Of a stretch of DNA of 5,852 nt, positions 1 to 5,852 are shown in pieces. The first letter of the stretch is position 1. Each line of letters begins with the position of its first letter. The translations under genes were made by a program, and so were the position numbers. The DNA comes from Faecalibacterium sp. UBA7177 (GTDB taxonomy: Bacteria; Bacillota; Clostridia; Oscillospirales; Ruminococcaceae), in the NCBI GenBank assembly GCA_002491225.1, contig DKVN01000053.1, forward strand, positions 1-5,852, given 5' to 3'. Below the pieces are notes generated by a model. It was given only the letters and a program-made list of their open reading frames with translations, was not told the origin of the DNA and did not search any database.

Positions 1-1
1 T

Positions 2-160
2 GGCCCGCGCGGGCCGCGCGGCCCCAGGCCGAGCAGCGTGCCGGGCCGCGAGTTTGCCGACCGCCCGCGGGACACCTCGGCCGCCCCGGTGGCCCCGCCC
101 CGCACCGAGCGGATCAACGACGCCGCGGATTTTGAGCTGTATGGCAAGATCGAGCTGTGA
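2..160 (+). CDS. C-terminal tail of a probable Jag/KhpB RNA-binding protein (partial)
   Basis: An open frame enters from the left edge and stops at TGA 158-160, leaving 52 residues. The visible part is low-complexity and rich in Pro, Arg, Gly and Ala, ending in a short folded-looking motif FELYGKIEL. No catalytic or RNA-binding domain lies inside the window. In Firmicutes the gene just before mnmE is normally jag (khpB), which encodes a KH/R3H single-stranded RNA-binding protein linked to cell elongation and division; a charged linker followed by a terminal LYGKI-type motif is compatible with that family. The coding status rests on the uninterrupted frame and the strong terminator downstream at 292-329. 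The name rests on synteny and the end motif only, because the KH and R3H domains would lie upstream of the window. Confidence 0.6.
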   Translation, partial: GPRGPRGPRPSSVPGREFADRPRDTSAAPVAPPRTERINDAADFELYGKIEL

Positions 161-210
161 GGATTGGGCTGGAAGAGATGTGAGACGCCGGGAACGGCTG
201 CAGCATTGTG

Positions 211-240
211 CAGGATAGTTCAGGACAGTTCAAGACAGGG
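211..240. repeat. Three tandem 10-base units
   Basis: CAGGATAGTT (211-220), CAGGACAGTT (221-230) and CAAGACAGGG (231-240) follow each other directly. The first two differ at one base and the third is more diverged. The unit lies in the 3' trailer of the upstream gene, before the terminator. No function is evident. Confidence 0.6.
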
Positions 241-291
241 TTTCAAAAAAGGGGGACCGCGCCGCTTTGCCGGAACGCCGTCCCCGGGCTG

Positions 292-329
292 CCGCCCGCT
301 TTGCCCATCCGGCAAGGCGGGCGGTTTTT
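292..329 (+). terminator. Strong intrinsic terminator ending the upstream operon
   Basis: The arm CCGCCCGCTTTGCC (292-305) pairs with GGCAAGGCGGGCGG (311-324) over all 14 positions, with one G-U wobble at base 300. The loop is CATCC, and TTTTT follows at 325-329. This is a textbook Rho-independent terminator on the plus strand. It lies about 130 bases after the stop of the probable jag gene and about 225 bases before the mnmE promoter, so it separates the two transcription units. Confidence 0.9.
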
Positions 330-434
330 GGGTTTGCGTGTTTTGCGGCGCGGGGCGATTATGCTCTGCCGCTGCGGCTGCAGAAAAAACTGGGATTTTC
401 CTTCTCGAAGAAATTTGTCTACTGGATGGATTGA

Positions 435-468
435 GCCGCATCCTGCCGCCCAAAAGCGGCGGTGCGGC
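435..468. repeat. GC-rich hairpin without a U-tract
   Basis: GCCGCA (435-440) pairs with TGCGGC (463-468), and inside it TGCCGC (444-449) pairs with GCGGCG (456-461) with one wobble, around the loop CCAAAA. Neither strand has a T-run after the stem, so it does not look like an intrinsic terminator. It lies between the upstream terminator and the mnmE promoter. Role unknown. Confidence 0.5.
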
Positions 469-523
469 AAACAACCCGGAAAATCTGATAAATTGGCGAA
501 ATGTCGAAAATTCTTCGCTTTTT

Positions 524-536
524 GTTCGGAGCGAAC
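524..536. promoter_or_regulatory. Small inverted repeat just upstream of the mnmE promoter
   Basis: GTTCG (524-528) and CGAAC (532-536) form a perfect 5-base inverted repeat around GAG, about 18 bases upstream of the -35 element. The position would suit an operator, but half-sites this short occur by chance and no known consensus is recognised. Confidence 0.25.
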
Positions 537-554
537 CGGTTTGGATCATCGAAT

Positions 555-584
555 TTGTAAAACCCATTGCGGACGTGTTATAAT
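555..584 (+). promoter_or_regulatory. Sigma-A type promoter with extended -10 for mnmE
   Basis: A perfect -10 hexamer TATAAT lies at 579-584, preceded by TG at 576-577 with one base between, giving an extended -10. A partial -35, TTGTAA (four of six consensus bases), lies at 555-560 with an 18-base spacer. The predicted transcription start is near 591, giving a leader of about 90 bases before the mnmE GTG. It sits in the most AT-rich part of the gap, after the upstream terminator. I see no comparable promoter in the two later gaps, so the four genes from mnmE to rsmG may share this transcript. Confidence 0.8.
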
Positions 585-594
585 GAATGCATTT

Positions 595-651
595 CCGCGG
601 GATGGCTGGACTGTGCGAATGACTACTCCAGCGGCCCGGCTTTCCCCGCGG
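595..651 (+). promoter_or_regulatory. Structured 5' leader of the mnmE transcript
   Basis: CCGCGGG (595-601) can pair with CCCGCGG (645-651), and inside this GCTGGA (605-610) can pair with TCCAGC (627-632). The nested stem would sit almost at the 5' end of the transcript predicted from 555-584 and leaves the ribosome site at 669-676 free. It could stabilise the 5' end or act as a regulatory leader. No known riboswitch or protein-bound leader is recognised. Confidence 0.4.
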
Positions 652-668
652 CCGATCACGCAACCGAA

Positions 669-676
669 AAGGAGGG
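669..676 (+). promoter_or_regulatory. Ribosome binding site that fixes the GTG start of mnmE
   Basis: AAGGAGGG is a near-complete match to the anti-Shine-Dalgarno sequence, 7 bases before GTG 684. No ATG lies close by in frame, and longer versions of the frame begin upstream of the promoter -10, so GTG is the best start. The surrounding 15 bases (663-677) recur exactly before rsmG. Confidence 0.9.
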
Positions 677-683
677 CTGCCGC

Positions 684-2213
684 GTGCAGCAAACCACCAT
701 CTGCGCCCTCGCGACCCCGCCCGGCCCGGGTGGCATCGCGGTGGTGCGCATCTCCGGGCCGGAGGCCTACGCGGTGGCGGGCGAGGTGTTCTACCCGGCC
801 GACCCGGCCCGCTCGCTGGCAAAGGCAAAGGGCTACACCGCCCTCTTCGGGCATTTTTACCGGGCGGGGCGGCCGTGCGACGAGACGGTGGCCCTCTGCT
901 TCCGCGCGCCCAAAAGCTACACCGGGGAGGATGTGGTTGAGCTCTCCTGCCACGGCGGCCCGGCGGTGGTGGAGGAGCTGCTGGCCGCCTGCCGCGAGGC
1001 CGGGGCTGCGCCCGCCGGGGCAGGGGAGTTCACCCGCCGCGCCTTTTTGAACGGCCGCCTCGGCCTGACCCAGGCCGAGGCGGTGATGGGGCTGATCTCG
1101 GCGGCCGGGCGGCAGGGGGCGGCGCTCGCCTCGGCCGCGCTGGACGGCGCGCTCGCTCGCGAGATGGCCGGGCTGCAGACAGAGCTGACCGGGCTGCTGG
1201 GCCATATCGACGCTTGGGTGGATTTCCCGGAGGAGGATGTCCCGGCCCTCTCGGACGAGGCTCTCTGCGCAACCCTGACCGGGGCCGCCGCGGTGCTGGA
1301 TAAGCTGCTGCGGGAGTATGGCGCGGGGGCGGTGCTGCGCCGGGGGGTCGAGACGGCGATCGTCGGGCGGCCGAACGTGGGCAAGAGCACCCTGCTCAAC
1401 CTGCTGGCCGGGTTCGACCGCGCCATCGTGACCCCGCTGCCCGGCACCACCCGGGACGTGGTGGAGCAGGCGGTGCAGCTGGGGGAGAGCGGCATCCGGC
1501 TGCAGCTGGCCGACACCGCGGGCCTGCGCGAGACGGCCGACCTCGTCGAGGCGGAGGGCGTCCGCCGCAGCCGGGCCCGGATGGAGCAGGCCGGGCTGGT
1601 GCTGGCCGTCTTTGACCAGAGCCGCCCGCTTGAGCCGGAGGACCGGGCGCTGGCCAAAGCCTGTGCGGGCCGCTGCGTTCTGGCGGTGCTGAACAAGGCC
1701 GACCTGCCCCCCGCCTTTGCGCCGGAGCAGCTGGCGGCCTGCTTTGCTCCGGGTGCCGAAGGAGCGCCCGGCGACCAGCCGTCCGCCGTTCAACTGTCCG
1801 AAACGATTGCCTCGTTTTCTGCCGGCTCGCTGTCCGCCGCCCAGTCATCCGCGGCGGGCCTGCCCACGGATTTTTCACCCGTTGGCGCGGTGTCCGCCCC
1901 GCCCATCTTACGGATGAGCGCCAACGACCCCGCCGACCGGCAGAAGCTGGCCGACGCCATCGAGCGGCTGCTGGGCACCGCCGCGCTCGACCCCGGCGCG
2001 GCGGCGCTGGTGAGCGAGCGGCAGCACGCCGCGGCGCTGGCAGCCCGGCGGCATCTCGCGGATGCCCTTGCCGCCCACCGGCAGGGCTTTGGGCTGGACG
2101 CGGTGGGGGTTTGTGTCGAGGACGCCCTGAACGCCCTCTATGAGCTGACCGGTGAATCCGCCAGCGAGGCGGCCATCGAGGAGGTCTTTTCGCAGTTCTG
2201 CGTGGGCAAATAG
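684..2213 (+). CDS. mnmE: tRNA modification GTPase MnmE, with an extra segment in the G domain
   Basis: MnmE (TrmE) is a GTPase that works with MnmG to add an aminomethyl-type group to C5 of wobble uridine 34 in tRNAs reading split codon boxes. The 509-residue protein opens with the tetrahydrofolate-binding domain (TICALATPPGPGGIAVVRISG, about residues 5-25), then a helical domain, then an inserted G domain: G1 GRPNVGKST at 228-236, G2 GTTRD at 254-258, G3 DTAGL at 277-281, G4 NKAD at 337-340, G5 SA at 412-413. The C-terminus is FCVGK with the conserved functional cysteine at 506 (usual form FCIGK). Family members are about 450-460 residues. The excess of about 50 lies between G4 and G5, roughly residues 349-405, and is rich in Ala, Ser, Pro and Gly. 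GTG 684 is chosen because of the ribosome site at 669-676. All catalytic motifs are intact, so it should be functional. It is the first gene after the promoter at 555-584. Confidence 0.97.
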   Translation: MQQTTICALATPPGPGGIAVVRISGPEAYAVAGEVFYPADPARSLAKAKGYTALFGHFYRAGRPCDETVALCFRAPKSYTGEDVVELSCHGGPAVVEELLAACREAGAAPAGAGEFTRRAFLNGRLGLTQAEAVMGLISAAGRQGAALASAALDGALAREMAGLQTELTGLLGHIDAWVDFPEEDVPALSDEALCATLTGAAAVLDKLLREYGAGAVLRRGVETAIVGRPNVGKSTLLNLLAGFDRAIVTPLPGTTRDVVEQAVQLGESGIRLQLADTAGLRETADLVEAEGVRRSRARMEQAGLVLAVFDQSRPLEPEDRALAKACAGRCVLAVLNKADLPPAFAPEQLAACFAPGAEGAPGDQPSAVQLSETIASFSAGSLSAAQSSAAGLPTDFSPVGAVSAPPILRMSANDPADRQKLADAIERLLGTAALDPGAAALVSERQHAAALAARRHLADALAAHRQGFGLDAVGVCVEDALNALYELTGESASEAAIEEVFSQFCVGK

Positions 2214-2230
2214 GGCAAACGCCAACAGAA

Positions 2231-2236
2231 AAGGGA
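2231..2236 (+). promoter_or_regulatory. Ribosome binding site of the phosphoesterase gene
   Basis: AAGGGA lies 8 bases before ATG 2245. It is weaker than the sites of mnmE and rsmG, but no later in-frame ATG or GTG with a spaced ribosome site fits the conserved core, so it supports the start at 2245. Confidence 0.6.
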
Positions 2237-2244
2237 ACAAACAG

Positions 2245-3096
2245 ATGATACAACGATCAAATTCTGCAAAACCCATTCAATGTTCCACGTGGAACATTGA
2301 AAAACAGCAAGGGCAAACTCGGCTGCTGACCGTGACCGATCGCCCCGATGCGCCCTTTCAGCTCACCCGCCACACGGTGGGCGGCCCTCTGGCCGGGCAG
2401 GGCGGCCAGCGGCTGCGGATCGTCCAGCTGAGCGACCTGCACCTGCACCCGGGCTACCCGCCCGAAAAGCTGGCCCGGCTAACTGCGCTGGTTAACGCCC
2501 AGCAGCCGGACCTGATCGTCTTTACCGGGGACCTTCTGCGCCACGCCTCGCCCCACCCGCTGCCGGAGGGGGCAATTGCGGCCCTGCGCGGGATGCGGGC
2601 GCGGCTCGGCAAGTTTGCGGTGCGGGGCAACCACGACCTGCGGGGCTGGCGGAGGCAGGCGGTTTGGATCCTGCAAAAGGCCGGGTTTACCCTTTTGCGC
2701 AACGAGCGGACGGCGCTGACCCTGCCCGGCGGGGGAAGGCTGATCGTGGCGGGGCTGGACGACGGGGCCTATCACCTGGCCGACCCGCGGACGGTACGGG
2801 CCCTGAAAAAAGAGCGCGGCTTCCGGCTGGTGCTGGCCCACGAGCCGATGCTGGCCCGGCTGGTGCCGCCCGGCGCGGCCGAGCTGGTGCTGGCCGGGCA
2901 CACCCACGCGGGGCAGTTTCGGTTTTTTGGGCTGCAGCGGCTCTGGATGCCCCATCTGACCGATGGGATGTGGAACAGCTGGCAGGCGGTGCACAACAAC
3001 CCGGTGTATGTCTCGGCGGGGCTGGGGGAGAGCGGCCTCGGGCTGCGGATCTGCTGCCCGGCCGAGCTGCCGGTGTTTGACTGCTGGGTTCCATAG
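2245..3096 (+). CDS. YkuE-like calcineurin-type metallophosphoesterase
   Basis: A 283-residue protein with the full motif set of the calcineurin-like phosphoesterase superfamily, which uses two metal ions to hydrolyse phosphoester bonds: D-L-H at 64-66 (within LRIVQLSDLHLH), GD at 95-96, GNHD at 128-131, H199 in LAHEP, and GHTH at 218-221. The layout resembles the YkuE/LpxG-like subgroup. Many of those proteins have an N-terminal membrane segment or Tat signal, but none is visible here, which suggests a cytoplasmic enzyme. Substrate unknown. The conserved core begins only after about residue 25; the residues before it are encoded partly by the parS site at 2281-2296. It starts 31 bases after mnmE and ends 220 bases before mnmG, a position where most Firmicutes have no gene as far as I know. 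No sequence feature ties it to tRNA modification. Confidence 0.9.
   Translation: MIQRSNSAKPIQCSTWNIEKQQGQTRLLTVTDRPDAPFQLTRHTVGGPLAGQGGQRLRIVQLSDLHLHPGYPPEKLARLTALVNAQQPDLIVFTGDLLRHASPHPLPEGAIAALRGMRARLGKFAVRGNHDLRGWRRQAVWILQKAGFTLLRNERTALTLPGGGRLIVAGLDDGAYHLADPRTVRALKKERGFRLVLAHEPMLARLVPPGAAELVLAGHTHAGQFRFFGLQRLWMPHLTDGMWNSWQAVHNNPVYVSAGLGESGLGLRICCPAELPVFDCWVP
2281..2296. other. parS centromere site (ParB binding site)
   Basis: TGTTCCACGTGGAACA is a perfect 16-base palindrome. It matches the bacterial parS consensus TGTTTCACGTGAAACA except for one symmetrical pair of changes (T to C and A to G) that keeps the palindrome. ParB (Spo0J) loads on parS, spreads as a clamp and organises and segregates the origin region with ParA and SMC. 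parS sites cluster near the origin, and parA-parB typically lie just after rsmG, so the context agrees. Here the site lies inside a gene, as codons 13-18 of the phosphoesterase. No other copy is visible in the window. Confidence 0.9.
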
Positions 3097-3120
3097 ACCG
3101 GGCAGAACAGGCGGGGCGGC

Positions 3121-3194
3121 CCCGTACAAGACCGCCGGGCAGCCGCCCGCGCGGAGCAGTCCCGCACAAGGCCGCCAGCCAACCGCCCGCAGGG
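3121..3194. repeat. Imperfect tandem duplication with 40-base period
   Basis: Bases 3121-3154 and 3161-3194 align without gaps with 27 of 34 identities, sharing a CCCG-ACAAG-CCGCC-CCGCCCGC framework. The second copy ends in a small stem, CCGCCC (3183-3188) with GGGCGG (3192-3197). The period is not a multiple of three, which fits non-coding DNA. Origin and function are unknown. Confidence 0.6.
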
Positions 3195-3251
3195 CGGCCG
3201 GGGCCTACAGGGCAGAGAAGCCGCTGCGCAGGACGGCCGGGCCGGATTGGG

Positions 3252-3284
3252 GCAGAGCGGCCGCTCTGCAGGCAGTCCGCCTGC
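3252..3284 (+). promoter_or_regulatory. Perfect palindrome and overlapping hairpin upstream of mnmG
   Basis: GCAGAGCGG (3252-3260) is followed directly by its reverse complement CCGCTCTGC (3261-3269), an 18-base perfect palindrome that can fold with a GGCC loop. Overlapping its last two bases, GCAGGC (3268-3273) pairs with GCCTGC (3279-3284) around AGTCC. Because they share bases, the two full stems compete. They end about 20 bases before the mnmG ribosome site and could influence mRNA stability, processing or translation, or bind a protein as DNA. The only T-run after them is TTT (3287-3289), so a classic terminator is unlikely. Confidence 0.45.
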
Positions 3285-3302
3285 TGTTTGAGAGGGAAAA
3301 GA

Positions 3303-3310
3303 AGAGGGGA
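3303..3310 (+). promoter_or_regulatory. Ribosome binding site that decides the TTG start of mnmG
   Basis: AGAGGGGA lies 6 bases before TTG 3317. The next in-frame ATG falls beyond the dinucleotide-binding motif, and the only upstream ATG option lies inside the preceding gene, so TTG 3317 is the only start that has both a ribosome site and a complete N-terminus. Confidence 0.75.
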
Positions 3311-3316
3311 ACGAGC

Positions 3317-5367
<2,051 letters not shown>

Positions 5368-5371
<4 letters not shown>

Positions 5372-5852
5372 TCGACCAAAGACGCCTGATCGAAAAATGC
5401 GCCGCCGCCGGTCTGCTTTTGTCGGCGGCCCAGGCGCAGCAGCTGGACGCCTACGCCGAGCTGCTGGTGGCCGCCAACCGGCAGATCAACCTCACCGCCA
5501 TCACCGACCCCGAGGGCATCGAGGATAAGCACTTTGTGGACAGCCTGCTGCTGGCCGCCCAGCCCGAGATCACGGGGCGGGTGGTGGATGTGGGCAGCGG
5601 GGCGGGCTTTCCCGGCATTGTGGCCAAGATCTACAAGCCCGGGCTCGCCCTCACCCTGATGGAGCCCACCGGCAAACGGCTGGATTTTCTGCGCCGGGTG
5701 ACGGCCGAGCTCGGCCTTACCGGGGTGGAGTTTGCCAAAGAGCGGGCCGAGGAGGCCGCCCGCAAGGGCTGGCGGGAGCAGTTCGATGCCGCCACCGCCC
5801 GCGCGGTCGCCGCCCTGCCCGCCCTCGCCGAGTACTGCCTGCCGCTGGTGCG
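5368..5852 (+). CDS. rsmG: 16S rRNA (guanine-N7) methyltransferase RsmG (partial, runs off the right edge)
   Basis: RsmG (GidB) uses S-adenosylmethionine to methylate N7 of G527 (E. coli numbering) in the 530 loop of 16S rRNA; loss of it is known to give low-level streptomycin resistance in several bacteria. The visible 161 codons include NLTAI at 41-45, HFVDSL at 55-60, the SAM-binding loop DVGSGAGFPG at 74-83, an acidic residue after the second strand (E99) followed by KRLDFLR at 103-109, ERAEE at 125-129 and the ARAVAALPALAEYCLPL block at 144-160. The family is about 210-240 residues, so roughly the last third is missing beyond the window. The ATG overlaps the mnmG stop as ATGA and has a strong ribosome site, so the two are probably translationally coupled. 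No defect is seen. Confidence 0.97.

Larger units (their letters stand above)
161..683. other. Long intergenic region between the upstream gene and mnmE
   Basis: About 520 bases without a credible gene. In order it holds three tandem 10-base units (211-240), an intrinsic terminator (292-329), a relatively AT-rich stretch at about 385-590, a GC-rich hairpin without a U-tract (435-468), a small inverted repeat (524-536), the mnmE promoter (555-584) and a foldable leader (595-651) before the mnmE ribosome site. Open frames crossing it lack ribosome sites and cross the terminator or the promoter, so I do not call them. I recognise no riboswitch, tRNA or known small RNA here. Confidence 0.7.
3097..3316. 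other. Repeat- and palindrome-rich gap before mnmG
   Basis: This 220-base gap has no credible gene. The mnmG frame is open across it, but the predicted residues are low-complexity and lie upstream of the natural MnmG N-terminus. It contains a small stem at 3112-3124, an imperfect 40-base tandem duplication (3121-3194), an 18-base perfect palindrome (3252-3269), a second hairpin (3268-3284) and the mnmG ribosome site. No -10-like hexamer and no stem followed by a clear U-tract are visible, so transcription probably continues from mnmE. Confidence 0.6.

Noticed and set aside
435..468. Second intrinsic terminator
   Set aside because: No T-run follows the stem on either strand.
524..536. LexA/SOS box
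   Set aside because: The Gram-positive box is GAAC-N4-GTTC; here the half-sites are in the opposite order (GTTC-N5-GAAC).
583..585. ATG in the -10 region as start of a leader peptide
   Set aside because: It lies upstream of the predicted transcription start, has no ribosome site, and its frame runs on into mnmE without a nearby stop.
567..683. In-frame upstream extension of mnmE
   Set aside because: The extended start lies before the promoter -10 hexamer, and the family's conserved N-terminus begins right after GTG 684.
161..683. Replication origin (DnaA box cluster)
   Set aside because: Despite the origin-proximal context I see no TTATCCACA-like boxes or AT-rich unwinding repeats in this gap.
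208..1050. Plus-strand open frame crossing the terminator, the promoter and the start of mnmE
   Set aside because: It reads through a strong intrinsic terminator and overlaps mnmE in a different frame, becoming Arg/Pro-rich nonsense there.
546..1793. 415-codon minus-strand open frame opposite the first part of mnmE
   Set aside because: Antisense shadow of mnmE; the translation has no recognisable domain and it also spans the mnmE promoter and leader.
2963..3316. Upstream extension of the mnmG reading frame
   Set aside because: The frame is open only because of high GC. The ATG at 2963 lies inside the phosphoesterase gene, and the extra 118 residues do not belong to MnmG, whose natural N-terminus and ribosome site lie at 3317 and 3303-3310.

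Overview
The window is a strongly GC-rich, plus-strand stretch with the gene order (tail of a probable jag/khpB) - mnmE - metallophosphoesterase - mnmG - rsmG. The order jag, mnmE, mnmG, rsmG is the conserved block beside the replication origin of Firmicutes (rpmH-rnpA-yidC-jag-mnmE-mnmG-rsmG-parA-parB). A perfect 16-bp parS palindrome at 2281-2296 independently supports an origin-proximal location. High GC, strong AAGGAGGG ribosome sites and this synteny suggest a GC-rich member of Clostridia, perhaps Oscillospiraceae/Ruminococcaceae; the family-level placement is inference only.

Layout. 1-160 is the Pro/Arg-rich C-terminal end of the upstream gene. 161-683 is a long non-coding gap with a very strong intrinsic terminator (292-329), a relatively AT-rich stretch, an extended -10 promoter (555-584) and a structured leader before mnmE. 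mnmE (684-2213) starts at GTG and carries an unusual Ala/Ser/Pro-rich insertion inside its G domain. After 31 bases comes a YkuE-like metallophosphoesterase (2245-3096) whose first codons contain the parS site. A 220-base gap (3097-3316) holds an imperfect 40-base tandem duplication, an 18-base perfect palindrome and a second hairpin. mnmG (3317-5371) starts at TTG, has a disordered C-terminal tail and overlaps rsmG (5368 to beyond the window end) by ATGA.

Function. MnmE and MnmG form the complex that installs the (carboxymethyl)aminomethyl group on wobble uridine 34 of certain tRNAs, and RsmG methylates 16S rRNA (m7G527 in E. coli numbering), so the operon core is about RNA modification for translation. 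The phosphoesterase has no evident link to that job. I see no mobile element, CRISPR array, tRNA, rRNA or recognisable novel multi-gene system. The points that stand out are the parS site within a coding sequence, the phosphoesterase between mnmE and mnmG, the lineage-specific extra segments in MnmE and MnmG, and the repeat- and palindrome-rich gap before mnmG.
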